Positions 1 to 12,700 of a stretch of 64,000 nucleotides of DNA are shown in pieces (positions within the stretch are counted from its first letter, which is position 1; each line of letters begins with the position of its first letter). This stretch comes from Polytrichum commune (taxonomy: Eukaryota > Streptophyta > Polytrichopsida > Polytrichales > Polytrichaceae), in contig OX485808.1 in NCBI GenBank assembly GCA_950295325.1, positions 4,094,501 to 4,158,500 of the forward strand, given 5' to 3'. The notes below the pieces were generated by a model. It was not told where the DNA came from, made no database searches, and saw only the letters and a program-made list of their open reading frames with translations. The position numbers were made by a program, and so were the translations under genes.

Positions 1-340
1 CTAATATGTTGTAAACCGCCCGTGTAGCGTGACCAACACTATATGTAAACCTAATATTAGTTTGTCAGTCCTTGTAAATTTATTTGGGTATGATAGATCT
101 ACAATTCTGCCATTATCGTCACTTGTTAAGAATTTTTTCATCCAGATTTCAATCATCCATGACAACTTTTCATTACACAAATGCTAGGGTGCATGATATA
201 CGAGACGTGGATGAACGAAAGGTAAGTTGGGATGATAGTATTTCATACTTGCCAAAATGACATAAAATACAATATGACACTCAAAACAATGTTTAGTGCG
301 TTTAAATATTTGTTAGGTAGATGAATAATGTACCCAAAAG

Positions 341-358
341 AAGAAGAAGAAGAAGAAG
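341..358. repeat. AGA trinucleotide microsatellite
   Basis: Six AGA/GAA units. Nothing else is seen in positions 1-420. Confidence 0.8.
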
Positions 359-426
359 ATCGGTAGTTTAGAGTGATTGCTTTGTCATTTTTGCTCCAAG
401 TAGCAGGATCCCTTGGCGGTGCTAAC

Positions 427-618
427 TACACTAAATATGATATTTAGTGTCACTTACTATCTGGAGTTAGATATTGTTATGTCTTTTTAACGTTGATGTT
501 ATTTTTACCAAGTAAAGTCATTAATGTCCTACAATGGTAAAAGTTGAGATGTACAATAAATAGATATAACATTGTGTAATTCCAAATAGCAAGTGACACT
601 GAATAGAATATTTAGTAT
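427..618. mobile_element. MITE with CACTAAATATGATATTTAGTG end, copy 1
   Basis: The left end is CACTAAATATGATATTTAGTG, followed by TCACTTACTATxTGGAGT. The right end is the same sequence inverted and diverged (AATAGCAAGTGACACTGAATA). The internal block TTTTTACCAAGTAAAGT recurs in copies at 2361 and 36297. No ORF. Confidence 0.7.
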
Positions 619-1207
619 AGTTTTAACGTAATTTCACACTTTCGATGAATTCAAAAAATCAACAAGCAATTTTGGGAAATGTGATTAGTCATGCTTCAAG
701 TGTTATTTGTACTTAGTCATTGTATATTAGGAGACTGTGGACATGACGTGCACAAACATTTAGCATCATAGTGAAAATATTGAAGTGGGAGTGCAATGAC
801 AAGTTAGTCCAACATTATCTAAATACGAGCTTGTTGGGCACTGTTGGGCTAGGCACTACACGCCAAGCACAATTGCAACTTTGACCATGACATCGTGATT
901 ACTCTATGGATTGTTGCTTAGTATTTTGGCGCATGTGCTAGGCGTGTTGTAATACAAGAGAATACCCCTCGCCCATGTTAATTGTCAAACACCTTGCCTT
1001 GGAGCGAACCATACCCAACCTATTTTCATAACAAACTAGAGTATGTGTTAGAATTAGACCTTGAAAACTCTTGGACCCATGGACCGGGTTCTAGCAATTG
1101 AGTAGTGTTATGCATATGGAAGTGTTTGAACATGTGGTTCACCGTTAGAAACTTTGGGTGGAGGCATAATCTCTTCCCCACGAAAACCACATGTAAGTAG
1201 GTTATAT
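619..1207. other. Spacer
   Basis: AT-rich. I see no gene, RNA or repeat that I can name. Confidence 0.4.
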
Positions 1208-1400
1208 ATAAGGACCACTTTACACCAGAGCTCGAGAGTCCTTGACATGTGTTATAAGAAATTATGTGATTGGTTGAGAAGCCGGAGGCAACCCAAACTC
1301 ACTTTACACTAGACGTTGAAGGCATGAGGGACCAAACAAATTCAAATGGATGAAAAGAATACACTTGGCATCCTACATGGCAGCAAGTGGGTAATGTTCC
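1208..1400. mobile_element. Tourist-like MITE family T, partial copy in inverse orientation
   Basis: Starts TAAGGACCACTTTACACC. It is the reverse complement of the right part of the copy at 4149: shared blocks are ATTATGTGATTGGTTGAGAA-like and CACTTTACACTAGAC. The other terminus is not found, so the element is truncated or too diverged. Confidence 0.55.
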
Positions 1401-2360
1401 ATGATCTATTAGATATTACGTTAGAATCTGTTTAGAAAGCATACAAGTCAAGCACTGCATATGGGACAAACTCATCATCTACGCCAAGGCGGCGTGGGAA
1501 CGTGTGATCAAACAAATGAAGATCAACGGTTCCTCTGCTGTGGCCATGCTCCAAGGTGTCGACCAAACCTGGGGTGCTAGGAATGTCCTTTGTAGGAGGA
1601 ACAACTTACACATTGAATGGAATTGGAAACGACAACGTAGGTAGGTAGTCCAGCTTTATGCTGGAAGTTTCCTTGATGGCTTGGGGGGTCCAGTGGGTTG
1701 TCCTTGGTGGGGGTCGGTTGTTATGACTTATCACGTGGGGGTGTTTTGCGTCTGAGATGCCCTCCCTCCCCTCGATATGGGCGCGTTTTATTGGTTCTTA
1801 ATGCATTTGGCGTTGGCTTTGTTGGCCTTCTGTCTCGAAAAATGAAGAAAAAAAGAAAGAAAAGAAAGAACCCGTTTAAGTTTTTTTACATACATAATGT
1901 TCTTCAATTTAACAACAAAAATCCGAAAGATGTCAACATGTAACCGGATGGTCTTGGAAACACACACTAAAGATCTCAACCAATTATGTCCAAAATCCTT
2001 CCCGGACACTGCTTAGAAACTCCCACAAAGGAAGACCAAAGTCTGCCAGTCAATCAATATAGTTACACGGAAATAGGGGGAGAGGAGGGGGGGGGGGGTC
2101 AAAGATAACACTTCTTCCCAAGAGTGTTAGGAAATTTAGCCCAAGCAAAGAGCGACCCAGCATTGGCGCCCCTGTCATGTGGCTGTGAACCCAATTTAGG
2201 TAACACTCCAAACGCTTCCCAAATAGAAAACAAAATCAAATATCCACCACATAAAACCTCCCCTAGCAAGGACTGCCCGGGGGGGTATAAACGGTAATAG
2301 GACCTTCTAGGGCTCTAAGGGCACACCCCATAAAAATAACCCAATCCCAAGACACCACCT
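1401..2360. other. Spacer with homopolymer runs
   Basis: No gene. A purine-rich tract lies at about 1840-1870 and a G run at about 2081-2098. Short open frames here lack any recognisable similarity. Confidence 0.4.
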
Positions 2361-2597
2361 ACACCGCCAAATATGATAGTTCGTGTCACTTTCTATTTGG
2401 AGTCACACAATGCTACATCTATTTATTTACTGTCACATCTCTTTTTGTTTTTTACCAACAAATGTTAAATTGGTTGGGGTTGGACACTATAGAACATCAA
2501 TCAACTTTACTTGGTAAGAAAGTACGCCAATGGTACAATTACATAGCATTGGCGTAAATACAAATAGTAAGTGACACTAAATACCATCTTTTAGTGG
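2361..2597. mobile_element. MITE with CACTAAAT-type ends, copy 2
   Basis: The left end is CGCCAAATATGATAGTTCGTG followed by TCACTTTCTATTTGGAGT; the right end has TAGTAAGTGACACTAAATA inverted. The internal block ACTTTACTTGGTAA is the inverse of that in copy 1. Confidence 0.65.
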
Positions 2598-2716
2598 ACA
2601 CCTATAATAGTGGCTCAATTTGAAAACCCGTAGATATAATAAACAAAGGGACCCCTATTTGTGGAGCTTCAAATGAGTGGGAGATGCGGAAATAGGGGGG
2701 GTCAGGAGAGCCTTCG

Positions 2717-2767
2717 CCCGATTGGCGGGGAGTCAGCGGGACTAATTCCATCCATCCGCCAATCGGG
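2717..2767. repeat. 12-bp perfect inverted repeat
   Basis: CCCGATTGGCGG at 2717-2728 and its exact reverse complement at 2756-2767, separated by 27 bases. The surrounding 2680-2930 stretch is G+C rich compared with the spacer. No element ends are recognised. Confidence 0.8.
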
Positions 2768-4148
2768 GGCCAGTGTCCGCCACAAGAGACTCTGTCCCCA
2801 AATTTGGAGTGGCCATGATGGGGTTTCGGATGATGACGTGGATGAAAACAAAATGGGGGTGCGTGGATGAAACGGGTTGCCCCCCCTGGCGGGTGGCCCG
2901 GCGTTTCGGCGGGTGGTGGTGGTGGGAAGAAGGCCTGGTTACCTTTTGCTGCCTTTTTTCTTTCTTTTTTCCTTATCTATCTCAGGGTTTTATTCTTTCG
3001 CATTTAATGTTATTTCTGACCCTTTTGTGCTTGTACCTAGGGTTTTCCATATTGACTTGGTCGATTCAACGGCTCATAAATACGGGGACCATAATGGAAT
3101 TTGGGACAATGGGTTTGTGTGGTTATCGGATGAGTCTAAATTAAAGGTCCAATGTTGAAATAACCCCAAAAACGGTACTTTGGATGTCGTGAGTTTTGGA
3201 AGTGATTCAATTAATCCATCCCAAACGACGTTCATTGAATGATTTGGGTTGACGGTCGATTTGGTTAGAAAAATATATATACGTTTTTAAATGAAACAAC
3301 ACATGTGTAGGAGGTGAATACATAACGCTAAGTCAACCTTTATCCCTTGAGCCTTTTCTAAAAGAGGACGGGGAAAGGTTAAGATGACTCACAATTTAGG
3401 ATCTTTGTAGTTGTATGTGTTTTATGTTCTAAGCCAACAAATTTTAAGGGAGGCTCATAGCAAAAGGGGCATTGTGCCCAATAAGTTACTAGCCTCACCA
3501 TGCATCGGCCTATACCAAAGTAATGTTACGAGTGGAGATTTTTCTTCCTCTTTGAGTAAATGAATAGGCCCTCCCGAACTTTGTTGGCAGTTAGATTTAG
3601 AATGGTGTCTAAACTCTGAGCACATAGGTCAATCGCGTCTTAACACATCATGTCTTTTGATGCCCATTTTGAACCACAAAATTTGCCATATGCCACTCAA
3701 ATATTATAGTCCATTTAAAGAGAGTGTCCCACATAAGGCCCACCCACAACTCAAGTGATAATCGTGATGGTGAAGAGGTTCTTGGTCACATGGGGCTTTC
3801 CGCTAGGTAGTATATTCATTCATATGTTGATTGTGTTGCAACACGTTTTTCAAAAAATGTCCATGGTGGTGTTATAAACTATTGGGCAATTTTGTTTTGG
3901 AGAAAACTAAAGAAAGATACGTTTTGTGATATTTGGTTGGAATACAAGGTAAATTGGACCTGCGAACTAAGCTTGAGACAATACTACCTATAATGGGTAC
4001 AAAATGCAACGTCAATGTCTCCATGTCAAAGTAGACGATGACTCCTTGCAATTTTGGAAGCTTTCATCTTAGATCATATGAGAATCTCTTCCCAAATTTG
4101 ATGGTGGTTGCTTAGAGGCCATTTGTTTTGATTGGTTACCATAGCTTA
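2768..4148. other. Spacer with short unsupported open frames
   Basis: Two overlapping frames of about 90-120 codons (2773-3158) read Trp- and Phe-rich peptides with no recognisable domain and no splice pattern. The remainder is featureless AT-rich DNA. Confidence 0.4.
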
Positions 4149-4626
4149 GGGCCGCTTTACACACAAACCAAGAGCCATGACCGTGAAAATCATCCAAAGG
4201 CTGCATCGTGGGAAATAGGAATCCAATTTTGTAATTGATGGGTCCTCGAGCTTTATGCAAAGTGAAACTTGACCATGTTGAGGGACTGCAACATATGTTT
4301 GGGTTCGGGTCTTCACCATGACAATAGAATATTTCTAGAGGCCGATGGCAATTTAATTGATTGCCACGGTCTCTAGTTTTGCATTAGACCTACCTCTTTC
4401 TAACATGCCTAATGCAATATCTGGTAGGTCATGAAACATTATGCACTCGCTACATGAAGGACACCAAATAGATTTTTTTTTCTATCCATTTGAATATCTT
4501 TGGTCCCTTGGACCTTCAAGGTCTAGTGTAAAGTGAACTTGGACCATCTCTAGCTTCTTAACCGATCACATGATTTGTATATCATAAGTTAAGGGCCCTC
4601 AAGCTCTAGAGTAAAATAAGTGGCCC
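4149..4626. mobile_element. Tourist-like MITE family T, complete copy
   Basis: 478 bp. It starts GGGCCGCTTTACACAC and ends AAGTGGCCC, flanked by TTA at 4146-4148 and 4627-4629. TTA duplication with GGGCC ends is the pattern of PIF/Harbinger-type Tourist MITEs. No coding capacity. Confidence 0.75.
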
Positions 4627-6782
4627 TTAGTGAACGCCGTACTTAGGCTTCAAACAATGGTTTTCACAAAGCCTTAGATAGAATTTTGATGCCACTTTCT
4701 GATGAATAAGTCTTAGAGAATGTACATTAAAAGTCTCGATTTAGTCAGCCTTACATTAAGTCTCAAGACTTCACTTTATTATTCTGCCATTGCAATTGAC
4801 CGGGATGCCCCAAAAAGTCTCAATTGATGCCCATGCACGCATAACTTATGGCATGTTGCATGGATTAGGTATTGAAGGACCACTTTGGGTGTGGAATCCA
4901 AGGCGGGGTTACTTCTACTAAGAAAGTGCGACCACGTTTTGTAACTTATAGTTTGGATGTTTGGTAAGTCTATAAGAAACACACTAGAAGAAAACCTATC
5001 TACCTTGTAGTAAAACTAGTCTAAAACCATGCTATTCTTGTTTGTTACGTCCGTTGCACTCGTGCATATAAATTATGAATGACTCCAATCTAATCTTGAG
5101 TGAACCAAACTTTCACCTCATCAAAAATTTCTATTGTTTTTGGAATAGTTGGGAATGATGGGGCGACAATCTCATCACCACCACCACCACCACCACATTG
5201 TCTGTTGTATAGTAGATGTTGCACCACTTTAAATGGACATGCTAATTATTGTTGGTCACAATGACTAGGTATATGTCAAGTACCCCCATCATGCTTGTTG
5301 GCTTTTATGGGTTACCTAGTCCATTTTGCCACATGTATTTATGAGGTACTAGGTTGAAACATTCGACAAAGCATAGTAGTATGTGTGACATTGAGCTTTT
5401 TGGCATGGTATCGTGTGAAAGAATAATAACCATTACATGCTCCACCACCATGTTCTTGTACCACTCTCGATGATTGCAAATTTGCTCGTTGACCATGGCA
5501 CGTGAAAACAAGAAAGAATTCCACGAACTCAAACACATCAAACGTTGAAACTTGCACTTTTCACCTCAATCTAGTTGAACCGTGTGTAGAAGAAGACATT
5601 GACCACCCGAGGTTTGTAACATCAAGTTTCCACCAAAAGTGTGAATCAATTCCAAAGAAGCAAGCCGCCACTTTAAGTTACTTATTGATTCCATTCATCA
5701 ACTTCGTTTAAGTTGGAGCACAACTTATTAGTAAATATGGTGATAGAAGTTTAGCTTTCCCAAGTTTACAAGTGAAGCAAGTTTGAACGCGGATATGTCA
5801 ACACGGCATTTTTTTTGGGTGCATTGGGATGTGGGAGTCGTAGGTACAAAGGAAGGACTAGATGGACCGGACCCACTTCCACTAAGAGTCCAACTAGATT
5901 GCTTCCACAAAGATCAAACGCGGCCTTCGTATTAGGTGGGTGCATCTAGACTTATACCTAGCGAACAATATCTTCACGTAGCACATGCATTCATTTTAGG
6001 ATAACAAATTTAGGATGGTTGTACATTCTATCCATTTGTAAGATCCCTATCTGTGACATGACACTCACCTTAACTCCTAAAGGTCACGAGTCCAAACTTT
6101 CCCAAAATAGTTTCAGAAAGTTCATCCCAATTTAACAAGTTAATAAAGAAAATTTGTACCTTGAATGATGGATCTTAATGTACAGATGGCATGCTTGTAA
6201 CGTTAGGATTGTTCCAAAACAAAGTTAGTCGTCCACAAGTTCCAATCCAAAAGATTATAATGTAAACGTGTAACCGATATGGATGGGCTGAGCTGGTTAC
6301 ATGGACAACAATTCATACTTGACTTTTAGGGGTTAAAAAATTGACAAACCTTGCTCTACATTGTGCAATTTGCAAACTTGTTTTGGTTGATCATGACAAA
6401 ACTACTCACCCCTAATGACTCAAGCCTTTCTCGCATAACACATAATGTTCACTTGCTATTAAAGAAAGGTTGGACAATAGAAATTTATATAAAGTGTGAT
6501 GATATTTTAGCTATTGATATTGATTTAAAGATCGTATCCATATAGTTGGTGGATTAACATATCTTGGTGAGCTCCATGTAAGCATTTCCATACAAAATCA
6601 TATTTCAAGTTTCAAGTTTTCAATTAAACCTAGAAATCTAGAATGAGCACATGCAAGTGAGAGTTATAACTGACTATTTATAGGCGATGTTAAAAATGAT
6701 AGTTCATATGAAAAAAAAACCCTCTTGAAGCACTTGCGAGAAAAATCTCTATGTGCCATACACAATGATGATCAAGGTCTTA
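4627..6782. other. Spacer with a CAC microsatellite
   Basis: A CAC/ACC repeat lies at about 5176-5195. No gene, RNA or mobile element is recognised in the rest. Confidence 0.4.
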
Positions 6783-7282
6783 GGGCCTCTTCACACACGA
6801 GCCAAGAGCCGTGACCAGGAAATTGTGAGAGCCCAAAAGAAAGTGTTCAAAGGCCGTCCCAAGACACCTCCAAAATCGGGTCGTGTGGTCATGGATCCTC
6901 AAGTGTAGTGTGAAGTCATATGTGACCGGGCCCTCCACCAAATCCTATTTCAATGAGTTTCTATTCATGTGAGGTCCTCCCACATGATAAAATAGAATAA
7001 ATCAACGGTTGTGAGCGTTCGGACTGCCATGGTCACCTGGTTTTGTGTTAGACCTACCTCCAAGAGGTGGTTTTTGAAAACAGTCCAAGTGACCATGAAA
7101 CATGATCCATTCGATGCCATGTAAGAATCCATGTAGACTTGACATCCATCTTGCATTCACATACTCCGTTGGTCCCTCAAGCGTAGTGTGAAGCGAACTT
7201 GGACCGGCTCCACCTTCTCCACCGATGAGAGTGCTTCAAGCGTGATGGTCATGGGCTCTCAGTCTCATGTGTGAAGTGGCCC
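6783..7282. mobile_element. Tourist-like MITE family T, complete copy
   Basis: 500 bp, from GGGCCTCTTCACACACGAG to GTGTGAAGTGGCCC, with TTA on both sides (6780-6782 and 7283-7285). It is close to the truncated copy at 26625, sharing AGCCAAGAGCCGTGACCA and CCATGAAACATGATCCATTC. Confidence 0.8.
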
Positions 7283-8820
7283 TTAGTGTCAAGTTTCATT
7301 TAGCAGTTGTGACATAAGCAAGTTCTAAAGTACATTTTTAAAGGTACATTATATTTAGTAATCGTGATATGATGTGTGTTTGTAAGGAAGTTCTAAATTA
7401 GGAACGTCCTAGTGTATTCAAATCAAAAAGGTTAGGTACACTACTAGGCTTACTGGGTATATATAGTAAGGCCGGGTGTCACTTGATTTGTTGGTCGATT
7501 CAATTCGCTGTGACATCAAGGCCTGCGACATCATTTCCCTCCTCCTTACTTAAGTTGTGACAGCCCTCCGAGTATTTTAAGAAACAGTGTTTGATTTTTT
7601 TTAAACATAGATATTGAGCTTCGAGACAAGACAAGACTCACTCAAACCTGGTGATGTGGAGGCCTGAGATTCCGGGATTTATGAAAGCCAAGTCACTTGA
7701 CGGCTGACTTAAGGCGGTTTTGGAGCGGAGTATTTTTAGAAGGCCTTGCATTTAATGACTTCTCTGGCTTGGAGAGAAAGAGAAAGAGAAAGAGAGAAAG
7801 AGAGAACCACCAATCTGAGGGCATTTCGATGGAGATGATGATCATCAGCTTCAACAAGAAATTTCCATCAATTTCATCATTTCCGAATATAAAATTTTCC
7901 AGAACACTTATTTGTCCTTCTCTCTTGGCCCCAAATCCACGAATCGAGAGCGGCCAGCAGGCGGCCCAGAGTTTTTATGCCAATAACGCCCAATTTCATG
8001 GCTGGAGCCAGCCCGTTTCAAAGAAATGATATTATGATACTGTCCGCACATGCACAGCCCCTCCAGTCTGAAAGAATAAAGAAGTAGTGGATTTTTCGCC
8101 TTGACGACGTAGCTAGCTAGCTAGACAGACTGTTGGAGGGTGTTCAATTATTGGGCCTGGTGGCATGGGCACGTCGAAATCCTTTACTTTAATCGCGTTT
8201 TGACTTCCAGTGGGTGTCCTTGAAGTTCCAGGTTCAAGTTTCGACTCCCAGGACCCCACTCTGGACTTTGTTTCCCAACCTCGTGGCTCAATGCCAGGTG
8301 AGTAACCCAGAAGCTGCAGAAGAAAGAAAAAAAAGGAAAGAAAAGAGAAAACAGACAGACAGACAGATCCGCTGGCCCCATGTTGACGTCTGTAGTGAAA
8401 TTCCTACCGACTCACTGACTGTACAACACAAAACACAGACAAAAGTGTGTGGGCCAATCGAGTTTTTTGTCGATGCGATTTAAAATCGGTACCCGGATTT
8501 GCGTCGAACCACCACATGCATCGTCTGGCAAGAACGAGTCAGGAGCGCTTCAATAATTGTGGGTTTTTGGGGGTGCTTTAGTGTGTTCAAACCAAGGAGG
8601 AATATAACCTATCAGAAGAAGCACATGATATGTGGATCGCGCATGTGGAATTTCACATTGTTGGTGCTCTTTCTACGAAAGTGAGGGCAAATGGAGGAAG
8701 TCAACAGAAGGCACACATGCCTGCTTTCGAAACCGCATCACTCTTCTAGCCATTTGTGGAAGTTTGGAAGTGCACAATGTGCGTTGAAAAGCAATGTATG
8801 CTACTTTGTGTTGGATAAAT
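7283..8820. other. Spacer with one weak open frame
   Basis: A 66-codon frame opens with ATG near 7830 (MEMMIISFNKKFPS...) after a GA-rich tract. It has no recognisable domain and I do not call it a gene. Short GCTAGCTAG and CAGACAGA runs are present at about 8111 and 8352. Confidence 0.35.
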
Positions 8821-8912
8821 TGAATTGCCTTGATAAAATTACCTGTAGGACGTCCTTGGTGTGAAATCTGCTCTTGGAGGACGTCCTACAGGCAGTTGTT
8901 TGAAGGAAATTT
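8820..8912. other. Hairpin with a 15-bp perfect stem, miRNA-precursor-like
   Basis: CCTGTAGGACGTCCT (8842-8856) pairs exactly with AGGACGTCCTACAGG (8878-8892) across a 21-base loop. Weaker pairing seems to continue outward for about 15-20 more bases on each side (TTGCCTTGATAAAATTA against TTTGAAGGAAATTT). It lies about 800 bases beyond the MCCA coding end. No known miRNA is recognised, and the strand is undetermined. Confidence 0.5.
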
Positions 8913-9586
8913 GATAATAAGCAGAGGTTGGTGCTAATAAGTTAGAGCTTGTGCACAGCCTTATATCCCATTTTCAGGCCTAACTGGGAGTTAACTTAAT
9001 ATTGTAAGATTAAGATAACTTAGTTTTCTGTCCTAAGAATGACACAAGGATTGAAGAGAATAGATGTTGTACTGAGCTTACGACATTTGAGTGCATTGTG
9101 TCTATTTAGAATACCATGGATAGTAAAGGACCCAATAAAATACTTTTGTACTTTTATCTAAAGAACCACTGTGTCACCACAGGTATTCAGAAAACTGTTG
9201 CCACATTCTAGTTTCTCATGTACTAAAATAGAATTGAAGTTGAACTGATACCATTCATTCTCCTTGATTGGTTGAGTCCAATCAGGAGTGAAATTGTACA
9301 AAATGAGAATGACAAGGGTGAGCAGTCAACAAACCATGGGAAACTCTATGTACAGAATTAACAACCAATTAACTATATGCCAATAGATTTCTTGCACGTC
9401 TCTGTAATCTTCAATTTTTTTAAGGTTCCTGCACCTATCCACAAAAATCTCTGATTAGCACCAGCCAGTCAGGACAGCAGGTGTGGTTGGAGCCACAAAC
9501 TGATCAGTGTATCACAAATACATGCATGGGCGGGCCTCATTTCACATGGTAAATCTCTTCTAGGTAATCATAGATTGGGACTGCAA
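8913..9586 (-). other. Probable MCCA 3' flank
   Basis: No gene is seen. On the minus strand this would hold the MCCA 3' UTR; AT-rich stretches could supply a polyadenylation signal but none can be singled out. Confidence 0.35.
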
Positions 9587-9716
9587 CTACAATTTGACCT
9601 GCCCAAGGATCACAATTTTGTGCTGCTAATTCAGTTTAATTTAGTGGAAAATATAAACCAGAAAAAGGTGACAACAGAGTGGAGATTAAAGTATTGGTGG
9701 TTGAGAGAATGCAAAC

Positions 9717-12700
9717 CTCAATGTGACACAACACAGTGCTGTCTGTAACTTGTTGTCCCACCTTCACTTTGCACCCTTGAACAAGTCCTTCTGACGAAGC
9801 TCTCACCACATGCTGAAAACATGGCAGCAACATAAATCAGTGTCCAAATTTCTAAAATGGTAAGGAAATAAATTTCAGGAGTAAATCCAGAACTGTGAGA
9901 TACAGTGATGACTTTACAGAAAACGACCCCCCCCCCCCCCCCACAAATGAAAAAGATAAACAAAATAAAAATACAGGGTGTTTGCTTATCTGAAGCGATA
10001 GATAATACCTCCATCTTCATGGCTTCCAATACAAGAATAGGATCATCTTTTTTCACTCTTGTTCCATTCTCGGTGAATACTTTGACGATGCGACCAGACA
10101 TTGGTGCAACAATCACACCGGGAGCTTGAGCTGGACCCCTTTCGTGTTGGCCATGATGTGACCTCTGAAACTCATTCGAGTCTTTAGTATCGTACTCTGG
10201 GATTGGCACTGTAAATTGATGGTGGTGACCTCCTTCCCATAAATGGATGTGATTTACACCGCCCTGCTCACAATTTCAATGTAAACATGAGCCATCTGTG
10301 AAACCCTTAAAACATTTCTCATTACATCTGTCTGTTGAAATGAGGAATTGTGTTACTCACTTGTTGAAGAATTCACGTAAGGTAAGCGGGCCTAATTGGG
10401 TTACTCATTTCAAACGGACACCTATATTTGAGTGGTGTGGGGTTAGATGTAGATCCAAGAATGGACACCAAAAAGGCATCATGTGTTTAGAAGAAATCTG
10501 ACTATGTGCTCAAAATTTGTTATCCAATCTAGGTTCAATAGTCAACATCATAATTGGGGGGGATCATTAAAAGAGAAAGAGAATCTTCACTTTAACAATG
10601 TCTAAGACATTCATAAGAGTTCCAAAACTATGAGGAAAATGGCTGTGAGCACGATTTGAATTTGGTAATCATCTTGCACTAACTGTGATGTGTTTCATAT
10701 CCTACGAGAAGTGGGTGCAGAACTAAAAGTGTCCATTTTAAGACCCGCTTACCTTAATTCTCCTAGTTAATCATCATGTGCAATATCTACATTACTGAAA
10801 CCCCAAGAGGCTGAAATTTTAAGAGGTCAAAAGACAAGACCTGTTGGTATTGAGCAAAGCTCACAGGAGAAGATTGCGTATTCACATCAAGTCTAAAATC
10901 ATCGCCGTCACCTGCAATTCGCGTTCCAGTGACCATGACCTTCTCCAAATTTTCCGCCTGCAATACATGAGAACTTTCAAAATTCTTGATAATCAGCATG
11001 ATGCACTTTCAGTATATCATTTTGATGCAAAATTCTCAATAAATTCTCAATGACACAAAACACAACAAATGCAGTCTTGTACTCTGGCTATCCCTAACAG
11101 GAGTTCTGGGCAGGGTTATTCAGTTGTTACTTTCCCAAAAACGCCAATCAGAAGTAAAATACAAACAACAGTTACGGCAAGAAATCTCATATCGCAGAAA
11201 ATGAAATAATGATTGGGTTGGGAAAAGGCACTAGCACAAAAGAAATAGTCAAGAAATCTACTGTTTGAAAGATAGTGAAAACAACCATGATCCCAAGAGC
11301 TAATCCGAAACGACCTACTCGATTGACAAGCATAGCTTGTATAGCTGCTTTATTGGCTTGAAGCTGTGTGTACCAGAAATCAAGTAACAAGTAGGAAGTG
11401 AGATCTACTCCTGCCCATCCTAATAATTGTTGAATAAATTGATCTCCAGTAACTAAAATTAACATTACAGGAAGTGAATAAATAGCAAATAAAATTAGGG
11501 CTATGTAGATCCTCTCTTACCTCCACAGTAAAACTTCCCCCTTTCTCATATGTGAGTTTGAGAGAAAGAGGGACAGGAGGCGAGTCACCGGATTCAGGCT
11601 TCCAGTCAAGGTGCAGCATGCGTGAATATGAATGGTTGAGTCGAAATCCAGAACCAGAGGTCCAAATAGAACCCATTCCATCCTTCTCTGTGGTAAATAC
11701 ACCAAAACCACTTTCTTTTCAGAAGGACTTGTCTACTTACCTCAGAGTCCACATAAACAACATTGCAAACATTCTTGAAATGCCTTTCTTTTCCCATACA
11801 CTAGGTAAACTGGAATGTACACTAAATTGTCCTAGTAGTGTGGGTGGAGAATTCATGTGGAAATAATTAATGTGGGCCATTCTAATTGTCTAGTCAGGGT
11901 AGAAATAATGTGGGCCCAAGACCCGGAGTCTTCCGACCAACAGCTTACAAAAGTGCACTAAATAGTCCTATCAATGTGAATCACAATAATTTTCTACAGC
12001 CCACATTAATTCTCATCATGAGAATGAACATGGGCCACGTTAATTATCATCTGACGCTAAATCTCTAGTTTAAACTTAGTGTGGGTCACTTTACTTGTTT
12101 TTTTAAGAAAATTGATGTGGATGAATATTTTAGATTATGCTACTTTTCATATAAGGTGGCTATTTCAATTTGTGTAAGGTGTCGAGGAGATATCTCAAGA
12201 TTGAGGGGAAAACCCGGGGTCTTGGACACACATTATTTCTACCCTGGCTAGACAATTAGAGTGGCCCACATTAATTAATTCCCCATTAATTTTCCACCCA
12301 CACTAAAAGAACTATTTAGTGTCACATAAAATGAAAGTTACCCAACATCACTTTCCTACTAAAACAGTTAATGTGGCCCACACTGATTTTAAACTAGAGA
12401 TTTTGGCGTAAATAGAAAATTTATGTGGGTTTAAGAGAATTATTCTGGTCCAGACTAATAGGACTTATATAGTGTAGTCACAGTAATAAGGTTAGAAGAC
12501 TCACGTGTTGCTGACTTGATGCCAGAAACTGCGGCAGCTAAAGCTGCACCGTATTTGGCCTCGTGAGGAACACTTATTTCATCATGGCTGGCTCGAGCAT
12601 GTGGAAGCAAGTCTGCTTTAAAACGATCGATGAAGTGTGTGTCAACATCTCCAGCTGCAAATGCATGATGGCTTGCGAGTTTCTTGAGGAAGGTGATGTT

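Noticed and set aside
2773-3158. Overlapping frames of 93 and 123 codons
   Set aside because: Low-complexity Trp/Phe/Leu peptides in two frames at once, with no domain, no splice pattern and no conserved block.
11187-11512. Plastid ndhF insertion
   Set aside because: The blocks [17 protein letters not shown] and FTIFQTVDF fit mitochondrial nad5, not ndhF.
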